39,513 nucleotides of DNA from Spirochaetaceae bacterium UBA6243 (GTDB taxonomy: Bacteria > Spirochaetota > Spirochaetia > Treponematales > Rectinemataceae), in NCBI GenBank assembly GCA_002441395.1, contig DJVZ01000055.1, forward strand, positions 1-39,513. Reading direction: 5' to 3'. Below are positions 1-7,176 of the stretch, one piece after another. Position 1 is the first letter of the stretch; each line of letters starts with the position of its first letter. The position numbers were made by a program, and so were the translations under genes. Under the pieces are notes generated by a model. It searched no databases, was not told the DNA's origin, and saw nothing but the letters and a program-made list of their open reading frames with translations.

Positions 1-560
1 TCGATGGTGGTCTCCATGGTCTTGGATTCCTCGACCGTAATGACGCCATCTTTGCCGACTTTGTCCATGGCATCGGCGATCTGGGTGCCGATCTCGATGT
101 CGTTGTTCGCGGAAACTGACGCAACGTGCGCAATCTCTTCTTTTTCTTTGATCTCTTTTGAATTTTTCCGGATTTCCTCGACAGAGAGAGTCACCGCCTG
201 ATCGATGCCGCGCTTCAGGGCCATCGGATCGATGCCGGCCGCTACCGATTTCAGACCTTCCTTGACGATGGAATAGGCGAGCACTGTCGCGGTGGTCGTG
301 CCATCGCCCGCGATGTCATTGGTCTTCGTGGCGACTTCCTTGAGAAGCTGGGCTCCCATGTTCTCATACGGATCCTCAAGTTCGACTTCCTTTGCGACGG
401 ATACACCGTCCTTGGTCACGGTCGGGGCACCGAATTTCTTGTCAAGAAGCACATTCCGGCCCTTTGGGCCAAGTGTCACTTTGACAGCTTTGGAGATAGT
501 CTCGACGCCGACAAGCAGTTTCCGTCGCGCATCTTCGCTGAACAACAATTGTTTCGCCAT
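1..560 (-). CDS. groL: 60 kDa chaperonin GroEL, N-terminal part (cut by window edge)
   Basis: This is the first ~186 residues of the ATP-driven cytoplasmic chaperonin that refolds proteins inside a double-ring cage. The reading begins MAKQLLFSEDARRKLLVGVE and carries the hallmark GroEL stretches TLGPKGRNVLLD, TKDGVSVAKE and the nucleotide-binding GDGTTTATVLA loop with its conserved Asp. The rest of the equatorial domain, apical domain and C-terminus lie beyond position 1. The ATG at 560 is preceded by an AGGAG ribosome binding site at about 10 bases. No groES lies immediately upstream: the next 230 bases are non-coding and the next gene is divergent, so groL is transcribed without groES in front of it. 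No CIRCE operator was seen. Identification is very secure. Confidence 0.97.
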   Translation of the reverse strand, partial: MAKQLLFSEDARRKLLVGVETISKAVKVTLGPKGRNVLLDKKFGAPTVTKDGVSVAKEVELEDPYENMGAQLLKEVATKTNDIAGDGTTTATVLAYSIVKEGLKSVAAGIDPMALKRGIDQAVTLSVEEIRKNSKEIKEKEEIAHVASVSANNDIEIGTQIADAMDKVGKDGVITVEESKTMETTI

Positions 561-667
561 ACCTTTGTTCTCCTGTGTTTTACAGTGTTTTTGCCGGTCG
601 CCGACATATCATCACCTGAATGATGCTGCGGAACCGGTTAATCTATTTTGGAACGGCTTTAAGAGGC

Positions 668-703
668 CTGTAATAAGATATAAAAAATGAGAAGAATCGG
701 CAA
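668..703 (-). promoter_or_regulatory. Candidate sigma70-type promoter for groL
   Basis: Read on the minus strand, TTGCCG (703-698) is followed after exactly 17 bases by TATCTT (680-675), each matching 4 of 6 consensus bases. The predicted start near 668 gives a leader of about 108 bases before groL. The same TTGCCG box with a 17-base spacer occurs in front of the Mo-hydroxylase operon in this window. I saw no CIRCE (TTAGCACTC dyad) in the leader. Nothing else is evident in the 561-790 gap. Motif-based only. Confidence 0.4.
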
Positions 704-790
704 GAGGACTATGGATCATGCAGGCTTTGTGCTTTATGTCAAAAGGCCCCGTGGTATCCGCATAGAAAGCTTTATGTTACAGTAGCAATC

Positions 791-1516
791 GTGAAAAAAC
801 CGTTTTCAGTACTTTATATTGATACAGAGATTCTTGCGATCGACAAGCCCGCGGGAGTGCTCGCGGTTCCCGACCACTGGGACCCTGATGTTCCCGTTGC
901 CCGAGAGATGCTTTCGAAAGACCTTGGCAAGCTCCTGCCTGTGCACAGAATCGATAAGGACACGACGGGCGTGCTTCTCTATGCCCGAGACGAAGAAGCG
1001 CATCGGGAGCTCAACAGACGATTTTCGACGCGGCAGGTTGAAAAGACTTACTTTGCAATTGTGCACGGAGAGCCCGAACATGAGGCATGGGAAGTGGAGT
1101 TCCCTCTGCGCGCCGATGGCGACAGAATGCACAGGACAATCATCGATACGTCGAACGGAAAACCCGCGAAAACACGGTTCGAGGTGGTGGAGCGATTCCG
1201 CGGGTTCACCCTCGTGCGGGCGCTGCCCGAGACGGGAAGGACGCATCAGATCAGGGTGCACCTCACCGCGTCTGGTCTGACGATCGTGGCGGACCCCCTC
1301 TATGGCGACGGCGTGCCCCTCATGCTGTCCGCTCTGAAACGTAAATGGAAGGGCGATGCCTATGAAGAGCGGCCGCTTGTGGCCCGCACCGCGCTGCATG
1401 CGGCGAAAATTGCTTTTCAGCACCCCAAGAGTGGCGCACGACTGGAAATAGAGGCGCCGCTTCCGCGCGATTTCAAGGCGGCACTCGCCCAGCTTCGCAA
1501 ATTGTGTTCGCCCTGA
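791..1516 (+). CDS. RluA-family RNA pseudouridine synthase
   Basis: This enzyme isomerises specific uridines in rRNA or tRNA to pseudouridine in the cytoplasm. The 241-residue protein has the RluA-family catalytic motif HRIDKDTTG (residues 52-60, catalytic Asp55), followed by the family's EKTYFAIVHG strand and the ETGRTHQIRVHL motif near residue 150. The opening strands (AIDKPAGVLAVP) are typical of the single-domain RluA subgroup; there is no N-terminal S4 domain. The start is GTG at 791; no strong Shine-Dalgarno site is visible. It converges on the diguanylate cyclase gene with 15 bases between stops. The exact target uridine cannot be told from sequence alone: RluA, RluC, RluD and TruC types share these motifs. 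Confidence 0.9.
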   Translation: MKKPFSVLYIDTEILAIDKPAGVLAVPDHWDPDVPVAREMLSKDLGKLLPVHRIDKDTTGVLLYARDEEAHRELNRRFSTRQVEKTYFAIVHGEPEHEAWEVEFPLRADGDRMHRTIIDTSNGKPAKTRFEVVERFRGFTLVRALPETGRTHQIRVHLTASGLTIVADPLYGDGVPLMLSALKRKWKGDAYEERPLVARTALHAAKIAFQHPKSGARLEIEAPLPRDFKAALAQLRKLCSP

Positions 1517-1531
1517 GCCGCGGCGAACCAT

Positions 1532-2461
1532 TCAGGCGTCGACGATCACCCTGTTCCGCCCGCTTTTTTTGCTTGCGTAGAGGTGCTTGTCTGCGCGGGC
1601 GGTAAGTGTGGCGAGCGTATCGCCGGGCTGTGCCATGCTGCCGCCGCCCGAAATAGTCACGGTGAGCCTTCTGCCATCATCGAGCTCAAGCCAGCTTGTT
1701 TCGATGAGCATGCGAATTCTTCCGCCGACGATTGAGAGATATTCTTCGGTACAGTCGGGCACCATGACCACGAATTCCTCACCGCCATAGCGCGCGACCG
1801 TATCGAGCGGCCGGAGGCCGTGCGAAATGGTCCCAGCGATCATTTTCAAAACGCTGTCCCCCGCGCCATGCCCAAACCCGTCATTCACCGCCTTGAAGTG
1901 ATCGATATCGAACATCAGCAAACCGAAGGGGACTTTCTGCGCATGGTACGCGGCAAGCCTCGCCTCTCCATTCAGCTCATAGTATCTGCGGTTGCCGATC
2001 TTCGTCAGCGGGTCCGTCAGCACTTCCTGGCGCAGTGTTTCCAGCTCTTCAAGAAGCTTGCCGCGATCGCTTATTTCATTGAACACCTCGAGCACGCGCG
2101 GTATGCCTGTTTCATCGCGCAGCGCGATCGAACGCACATGCACGGGCAGCCGCCGGCCATCCTTGTGATGCAGATACGCCATCAGGTCGCGCGTCTTGCC
2201 ATCTTCGAGCGTCGCTTGCAGAGGACAGCCGCTCGTGCAGAGCTGCTGCCCATCTTCTGATACGTGGCGCAGGATGTTGTCCGCGCACCTGCGGCCGACG
2301 ACGGTCTTGGCGCTGTAGCCGGTGATCGCTTCGGCCGCCGTATTCCAGTATTGAATGCGCCTTTCTTTATCGACGATGTACACGCCTTCATGAAGCACTT
2401 GAAGAATTGACTCAAGCCCGGGCATAGCCTGCAATTCACTGGGGTCATTCGCGAAGTTCAT
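1532..2461 (-). CDS. PAS-domain diguanylate cyclase (GGEEF)
   Basis: This enzyme makes the second messenger c-di-GMP from two GTP. The roughly 309-residue protein has an N-terminal PAS domain (about residues 15-130) and a C-terminal GGDEF domain with an intact GGEEF active-site loop. An RxxD inhibitory site (RPLD) lies exactly five residues before the loop, so product inhibition is expected. No membrane segment is seen, so it should sense a cytoplasmic cue. The PAS domain carries three cysteines, one in GRRCADN and two in LCTSGCPL, that could bind a metal or respond to redox; this is inference. A GTG at 2473 is also possible and would overlap the upstream aminotransferase. I prefer ATG 2461 because GGAG sits six bases before it. 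It is the second gene of an operon with the aminotransferase. Confidence 0.9.
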   Translation of the reverse strand: MNFANDPSELQAMPGLESILQVLHEGVYIVDKERRIQYWNTAAEAITGYSAKTVVGRRCADNILRHVSEDGQQLCTSGCPLQATLEDGKTRDLMAYLHHKDGRRLPVHVRSIALRDETGIPRVLEVFNEISDRGKLLEELETLRQEVLTDPLTKIGNRRYYELNGEARLAAYHAQKVPFGLLMFDIDHFKAVNDGFGHGAGDSVLKMIAGTISHGLRPLDTVARYGGEEFVVMVPDCTEEYLSIVGGRIRMLIETSWLELDDGRRLTVTISGGGSMAQPGDTLATLTARADKHLYASKKSGRNRVIVDA

Positions 2462-2463
2462 GT

Positions 2464-3834
2464 TCATCTCCACTGGAGATGGAATGCGGCGATGGCATCG
2501 ATGACGTGTTCGATTTGGCTCGTCGGCGGCAAGATGGTCGTGCGGAAATGTGCAGTGCCGGGCTTTTGGCCAAAGCCGCTCCCCGGCACGACGCAGACGC
2601 CCGTCGCTTCAAGGAGCGTCATGCAGTACTCTTCGTCGGTTCTGCCAGCCGGCAGCGAGAGCGAAGGATATGCATACATGGCGCCGTCGATGGGCTGACA
2701 GTGGATGCCGGGAATGCGGTTCAAGCCCTCTTCCATCATTTTTGCGCGCTTTCCAAGCTCTGAGAGAATGGCATTCCGCTCTTCGTCAAAGAGCCGGTAG
2801 CTCGGTTCGCCGGCCACCGGCGGACTGACCATGAGGTAGGTCAGCACCTGACCGGGTAAATTCGCGCAGAGGGCGACGGATTGCAGTTTCGTGATTTGAG
2901 CGATTACCTCTTCGGGCACATTGCGCACTTCCATATAACCGCCGCGCTGCCCGCACTCTCCGAAAAAGCCCTTCGATGTCGAGTGGAAGCTGAAGAGGCT
3001 CACCTCACGCTCCTCAATTTTCGACATGAGGTGGGCAAAGGAAATGAACTTCAGGCCTGGCTTGTATATGTTTTCCTGATAGACTTCGTCGGCGAGAATC
3101 GCGAGATTGTGGCGCTTCGCAAAGTGAATCACCATGCGCATGTCGTCTTCGGAGAGGACGCTGCCTGTGGGGTTGCCGGGGTTGATGACGACGATGGCGC
3201 GTGCGCGGATGCCCTCTTTCATTGCGCGGCGCATGGCATCCTCGAGCAACTGTTCGTTCAGTCCCCAGCCGGATTCCTCATCGAGATAATAGCCGATTTG
3301 GCGCCCGCCATAGAGCGTGATCGTCGCCGAGTAGAGCGGATACTGAGGTATCGGTATGAGAATGCCGTCATTTCCCGATGCGATGAGAAGGCGGAGCGCG
3401 GTCTGGACACCTTTTGAAGCGCCATCCGTGAGATAGACATGTTCCGGATTCGATGCTTGCGCTACGCCATCATGACTGTCGCGCGCGGCGATGAATTCCG
3501 AAATTGCCGCGCGGACAAAGCGGAGTCCTTTTGATTCCGAATAAGCGCCAATGCCATATCTCGATTGCTCGAGAATATAGCGTGCCTTTTCCCTGACATC
3601 GTCCAGGAACGCGTGATTTGCCACCTTTAGAAGCTCGGGACGCTCGCAGGCCGCCAGAACGTTCCGCACATAGCTGAGGGGCTTTTGCCCCAGGGCCTGA
3701 GGGTTGCCGATATTGCAGTAAATTATCTCTTTGCCATGATCCTCAAGCTCTTGGGCGCGCGCAACGATCGGTCCGCGCACGGCATAGTGGGTGTGAAGCA
3801 CTGCATCGCTGAGATCGGAAATCTGAAGGGGCAT
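2464..3834 (-). CDS. Alanine-type PLP aminotransferase (class I)
   Basis: A cytoplasmic PLP enzyme, most likely interconverting alanine plus 2-oxoglutarate with pyruvate plus glutamate. Its 456 residues are longer than the usual ~400 of bacterial AlaT/AspC. The sequence resembles the eukaryotic alanine aminotransferase (GPT) group: the active-site segment is SFHSTSKGFFGECGQRGGY with Lys288 binding PLP. The pocket motifs YLTDGASKGV, PQYPLYSA, NPGNPTGSVLS and ADEVYQENIY are in the expected order, and a C-terminal GSGFGQ precedes the final substrate-binding Arg region. ATG 3834 has a strong AGGAGGAA site upstream. The diguanylate cyclase follows within 2 bases or overlapping. Substrate preference is inferred from family resemblance. 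Confidence 0.88.
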   Translation of the reverse strand: MPLQISDLSDAVLHTHYAVRGPIVARAQELEDHGKEIIYCNIGNPQALGQKPLSYVRNVLAACERPELLKVANHAFLDDVREKARYILEQSRYGIGAYSESKGLRFVRAAISEFIAARDSHDGVAQASNPEHVYLTDGASKGVQTALRLLIASGNDGILIPIPQYPLYSATITLYGGRQIGYYLDEESGWGLNEQLLEDAMRRAMKEGIRARAIVVINPGNPTGSVLSEDDMRMVIHFAKRHNLAILADEVYQENIYKPGLKFISFAHLMSKIEEREVSLFSFHSTSKGFFGECGQRGGYMEVRNVPEEVIAQITKLQSVALCANLPGQVLTYLMVSPPVAGEPSYRLFDEERNAILSELGKRAKMMEEGLNRIPGIHCQPIDGAMYAYPSLSLPAGRTDEEYCMTLLEATGVCVVPGSGFGQKPGTAHFRTTILPPTSQIEHVIDAIAAFHLQWR

Positions 3835-3859
3835 GATTCCTCCTGACGTATTCTTGGGT

Positions 3860-3889
3860 ATCTTATCATTGAGGGCTCTTTTCAGTCGA
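3860..3889 (-). promoter_or_regulatory. Candidate promoter for aminotransferase-cyclase operon
   Basis: On the minus strand TCGACT (3889-3884) lies 18 bases before TAAGAT (3865-3860), each 4 of 6 to consensus. This would start transcription near 3853, about 18 bases before the aminotransferase ATG and just ahead of its AGGAGG site. Weak motif evidence only. Confidence 0.3.
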
Positions 3890-3915
3890 GCATAGTGTCA
3901 TGAACGCGATAATCG

Positions 3916-3921
3916 TATAAT
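3916..3921 (+). promoter_or_regulatory. -10 box of hflX, possibly leaderless transcript
   Basis: A perfect TATAAT ends only eight bases before the hflX ATG at 3930. With normal spacing, transcription would begin at about 3928, leaving almost no leader, and there is no Shine-Dalgarno site before the ATG. No convincing -35 box is visible 16-18 bases upstream. If the real start is the Met at 3951, the leader would be ~23 bases but still lack a Shine-Dalgarno. Confidence 0.35.
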
Positions 3922-3929
3922 ATACAGCC

Positions 3930-5252
3930 ATGCATTCGAATATTTCCAGAATGAGCACCTTGAGAGAAACCGAACGAGTCTTTCTGGTCGGGGTCGCATC
4001 GGAAGACCTGCGCAAGCCTGAGGCGCGCGAACTGCTCGATGAACTTCACGGGCTGGCGCAGACTCTCGGGCTCGAAACTGTCGGAGAGATTCTTATACAG
4101 CTGCGGGATACGACGCCCTCCCTCCTTGTTGGAACCGGAAAGGCGGAAGAATTGGCGGAAGCTGCCGATCAGGCGGGCGCGGATTCCATCATTTTTGATC
4201 ATATTCTGAGCCCTGTTCAGCAGCGCAACTGGGAAAAACTGTCGTCGAAGAAAGTCTATGATCGGGCGGAGCTCATCATCAAGATATTTGCCTCGAGGGC
4301 CCTCACCAAAGAGGCCAGCCTTCAAGTGGAGCTCGCACAGCTGCAGTACACATTGCCGCGCCTCGCGCATTCGTACGATGACCTCATGCGCCAGCGTGGT
4401 GGCCGCTATGGCACGAAGGGCTCGGGCGAGCAGAAACTCGAACTCGACCGCCGCGAAATCGAGCGGCGAATTCACGAGATCAAGGATGAGCTCGAATCCG
4501 TGCGCAAGGAAAGATCGGTCCAGAAGAGGCGCAGAGAGAGGGCGGGGGTGCCGAGGGCGGCCATCGTCGGCTACACGAACGCGGGCAAATCGAGCCTCTT
4601 GAACGCCCTCACCGCGGCGAGCGTGCACGCGGAGAATACATTGTTCGCGACGCTCGATCCCACCACACGGCGGCTCCTCTTCGCGCAGGGTCAAACCCTG
4701 CTCCTGACCGACACTGTCGGCTTTATCCGCAATCTGCCGCACGGGCTCGTGGAGGCATTCCGGAGCACGCTCGAAGAAGCGAGCCAGGCCGACCTGCTGA
4801 TTCATGTCGCCGACGCCTCCGATGTGCATGTGGATGCTCACATTGCGACCACGCTGCAGGTCCTCTGCGAAATCGGGGCCAACGACGTACCGCGCATTCT
4901 CGTGCTCAACAAGATCGACCTCGCCGAGCGCGATGCCGCGGAGGCTTTTTTGCTGCGCTATCCGGGGAGCGTCGCGGTATCGGCCAAGACTGGGCAGGGC
5001 CTCGACGGGCTGGTGGAGGCGATACAGGAAGCACTCACCAGGGGCATGAAGACCTATGTGCTGCGCATACCGCACGCGGATTACTCCATCGCGAGCCTTG
5101 TGATGCGGGAGGGCACGGTTCTCGAAGAACACCACGATGACGAGAGCACGTGGCTTCATTGCCGCATCCCCGGACGGATTGAAAAAAAAGTGCAGCCCTA
5201 CATTGTCGATGCAGCCGGCATGGGAGCGGGGATTTTTTCGGCGAAAGAATAA
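3930..5252 (+). CDS. hflX: Ribosome-associated GTPase HflX
   Basis: HflX is a GTPase that binds the 50S ribosomal subunit and splits stalled or hibernating ribosomes, especially under heat stress. The 440-residue protein has the HflX N-terminal domain with the glycine-rich LLVGTGKAEEL segment (about 66-76) and the family-specific RGGRYGTKGSGE loop (about 156-167). A helical linker follows, then a G domain: P-loop GYTNAGKSS (214-222), switch motif DPTTRR, G3 DTVGF (261-265) and G4 NKID. It ends with the usual small C-terminal domain. ATG at 3930 was chosen because -10 box and gene start fit; Met8 (3951) is an alternative, and neither has a Shine-Dalgarno. The panE-like gene follows 21 bases downstream and is probably co-transcribed. 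Confidence 0.96.
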   Translation: MHSNISRMSTLRETERVFLVGVASEDLRKPEARELLDELHGLAQTLGLETVGEILIQLRDTTPSLLVGTGKAEELAEAADQAGADSIIFDHILSPVQQRNWEKLSSKKVYDRAELIIKIFASRALTKEASLQVELAQLQYTLPRLAHSYDDLMRQRGGRYGTKGSGEQKLELDRREIERRIHEIKDELESVRKERSVQKRRRERAGVPRAAIVGYTNAGKSSLLNALTAASVHAENTLFATLDPTTRRLLFAQGQTLLLTDTVGFIRNLPHGLVEAFRSTLEEASQADLLIHVADASDVHVDAHIATTLQVLCEIGANDVPRILVLNKIDLAERDAAEAFLLRYPGSVAVSAKTGQGLDGLVEAIQEALTRGMKTYVLRIPHADYSIASLVMREGTVLEEHHDDESTWLHCRIPGRIEKKVQPYIVDAAGMGAGIFSAKE

Positions 5253-5273
5253 ATCGAGGTGAAGGGGCAAAGC

Positions 5274-6200
5274 ATGGACAGTATTCATTCTACGGTCATA
5301 GTGGGCGCGGGGGCGATCGGGGCCTCCATCGCCGCACGCCTTGTGGACGCGGGACACCGCGTCTCGGTGAGCGCGCGGGGAGAGCGCGCGGCGCGCTATC
5401 AAAGAGAAGGCTTTGTCGTCAACGGCAGGCAGTATTTCCTGCCCGTGACGGACAGCCATGGTGCGGTGCCGGCGGACCTTGTGCTTGTCGCGGTGAAGAA
5501 TTACAGCCTCGATGAGGCAATTCAGGAAATGAAGCCCTATGTCGGCGCCGAGACGATCATTTTATCGCTGCTCAATGGTGTGGACGCGGTGCCGAAACTC
5601 CGTGAAGCGTTCGGGCCGGACGCGGTTCCGTACGGAATGATCCTCGGCATCGATGCCTACCGCCAGGGAAATGAGATCCAGTACTCCGCGAAGGGGCAGA
5701 TTTTCTGCGGCTTCGAAAAGGAGCTGGCACAAAAAAACGCCTCGAAACTTGCCCGCCTCGAGCAATTGTTTCGCCAGAGCGACATACTGTTCCGCGTGCC
5801 GGACGATATCGTCAGGGAGATATGGTTCAAATTCATGATCAACGTGTCGATCAACCAGTGGTCGGCCGTCCTTCGGGCTCCTTACCAGATTTTTCAGACA
5901 AGCTCCCACGCCATAGCCCTGCTTGAGCGCGCCATGAAGGAAGTGATTGTGCTGTCGCAAAAAATTGACACCGGCCTGACCGAGGCGGATATTGCGAAAG
6001 CGATGGCGGTGTTGCGTACATTGGGGGCGGACGGGAAAACTTCAATGCTGCAGGATGTCGAGGCGCACAGGCGGACGGAGGTCGAGGCCTTCGCAGGGAC
6101 GATGGTCCGGCTTGCCGGGGCGGCAAAGGTGGAAGTTCCCATCAACGCGATGCTGTACGAGGCGATTCTCGCCATCGAGGATTCATACAAGGCGCAGTGA
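5274..6200 (+). CDS. panE: 2-dehydropantoate 2-reductase (ketopantoate reductase) family
   Basis: Family members reduce ketopantoate to pantoate with NADPH on the pantothenate/CoA route. The 308-residue protein opens with a Rossmann dinucleotide loop GAGAIG (11-16) and has the cofactor-side Lys75 in VAVKNYS. The catalytic region EIWFKFMINVSINQWSA has Lys186 with Asn190 and Asn194, the family pattern for acid-base catalysis and substrate binding. I chose ATG 5274 because AAGGGG sits six bases before it; an upstream in-frame GTG at 5259 is possible. Its 3' end overlaps the convergent birA by 18 bases. No other pantothenate gene is nearby, and PanE paralogues with other 2-oxoacid substrates exist, so the physiological substrate is less certain than the fold. 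Confidence 0.88.
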   Translation: MDSIHSTVIVGAGAIGASIAARLVDAGHRVSVSARGERAARYQREGFVVNGRQYFLPVTDSHGAVPADLVLVAVKNYSLDEAIQEMKPYVGAETIILSLLNGVDAVPKLREAFGPDAVPYGMILGIDAYRQGNEIQYSAKGQIFCGFEKELAQKNASKLARLEQLFRQSDILFRVPDDIVREIWFKFMINVSINQWSAVLRAPYQIFQTSSHAIALLERAMKEVIVLSQKIDTGLTEADIAKAMAVLRTLGADGKTSMLQDVEAHRRTEVEAFAGTMVRLAGAAKVEVPINAMLYEAILAIEDSYKAQ

Positions 6201-7040
6201 GGCGATTTCCCCTGATGCGAACGTTTTTTTTTCTCCCTCAATATTCAAAATAAGGGCGCCATCTTCATCGATACCCACGCACATCCCCTGCATTCTCTCC
6301 GGGCTCTGCGGGTGGCCGGCCAGGAATTGCAGGGTCGAGCCCCGGCCCCAGAGCCTGCGCTCGTATTCGGAATGCCACTGCGGGTCGGAGAGGGTGTCGA
6401 TGACCTGCTGAGCCACGTAGTGTGCCGCCTCGTCCAGATTGTCGAAAGGCGGGGGCAGACAACCCCATGTTTCCTCAAGGCTTGCAGGCTGAAGGCCCGA
6501 ATGTGAGCGTACAGGGGGGGGGCTGCGCAGGTTCATGCCGATGCCGATCAGAATTCTGCCCTGGGCGCTTTCGCAGAGGATGCCGCACAGTTTGCCGTAC
6601 GCCGCGCCGTCGCGGGGTATGGCCGCGGCGCTTCTTACCCCCGGCTCTCTCTGGGGATGCGGTTGCACGAGCACATCATTGGGCCACTTGAGCCGGAACT
6701 TGTAGCTTCGGGCGGCGGGCTTGCCGTCTCTTTGAATCATCACAGTCTCATTTAGAGCAGCCGTTTCTTCCAACGCGCGCACGACGCCGAGGCCCGCGCG
6801 CAGCGGCAGGGCCTTCGCCTCTTTGAAATCGGCCGGCAACAGGATGGTCATCAATAGAGACAGTTTTGGAGCATCGACCCATGTTCGTCCCCCGCTCCGT
6901 CCGCGCCCCGAAGTCTGGGTGTCCGCACGCACGATGGCCGCGCCTGTAAATCCTTCCCGTGCAAGCGCGCGGGCCTCGTCCATGGTGGAACCGAGGCACG
7001 GAAACGAGAAAAGCTGAAACAAGGGCTCTTGTGCGGGCAT
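6183..7040 (-). CDS. birA: Biotin--[acetyl-CoA-carboxylase] ligase, catalytic-only form
   Basis: This enzyme activates biotin with ATP and attaches it to the lysine of biotin carrier domains such as AccB. The ~285-residue protein has the ligase signature SGRGRSGGRTW (about 44-54), which closes over biotinyl-AMP, and the KWPNDV segment (118-123) with the active-site lysine. It then has the GILCES and GIGMNL strands and a small C-terminal domain. It lacks the N-terminal winged helix of E. coli BirA, so it should not act as a repressor. ATG 7040 is preferred; a TTG at 7064 would add eight residues. A ~25-residue insertion rich in Arg/Pro near LVQPHPQREPG looks family-variable. It is divergent from glmS across ~136 bases. 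Confidence 0.92.
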   Translation of the reverse strand: MPAQEPLFQLFSFPCLGSTMDEARALAREGFTGAAIVRADTQTSGRGRSGGRTWVDAPKLSLLMTILLPADFKEAKALPLRAGLGVVRALEETAALNETVMIQRDGKPAARSYKFRLKWPNDVLVQPHPQREPGVRSAAAIPRDGAAYGKLCGILCESAQGRILIGIGMNLRSPPPVRSHSGLQPASLEETWGCLPPPFDNLDEAAHYVAQQVIDTLSDPQWHSEYERRLWGRGSTLQFLAGHPQSPERMQGMCVGIDEDGALILNIEGEKKTFASGEIASLRLV

Positions 7041-7128
7041 GGCGATGCAGATAAGGCTAACCAAGTTTCAGAAAGAGAGCAAGCATCATGCCGTGAGAAA
7101 TCTGTGTCCCATCTTTTGAAGGATGATT

Positions 7129-7143
7129 ATGATATGGTATCAT
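7129..7143. repeat. Small dyad in the birA-glmS intergenic region
   Basis: ATGATA (7129-7134) and TATCAT (7138-7143) form a perfect 6+6 dyad around a 3-base centre. It overlaps a possible -10 box TATGAT (7128-7133) for glmS whose -35 partner is poor. It may be an operator or chance. The glmS start has a good AAAGGGG site. I see no sequence resembling the glmS ribozyme in this 136-base gap. Confidence 0.3.
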
Positions 7144-7176
7144 CGAATAGAAACATTTTAATGAAAGGGGTGCTCC

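Noticed and set aside
1509..1534. Imperfect CGCCCTGA/TCAGGCG dyad between the convergent pseudouridine synthase and cyclase genes
   Set aside because: Short, bulged, largely inside coding sequence and without a T run; not supportable as a terminator.
3882..5459. 525-codon open frame on the minus strand opposite hflX
   Set aside because: It is the antisense shadow of a clear HflX gene; GC-rich codon bias keeps the opposite frame open and the translation has no domain sense.
7041..7176. Possible glmS ribozyme upstream of glmS
   Set aside because: The 136-base gap shows no recognisable ribozyme core and the known ribozyme is mainly a Firmicute element.
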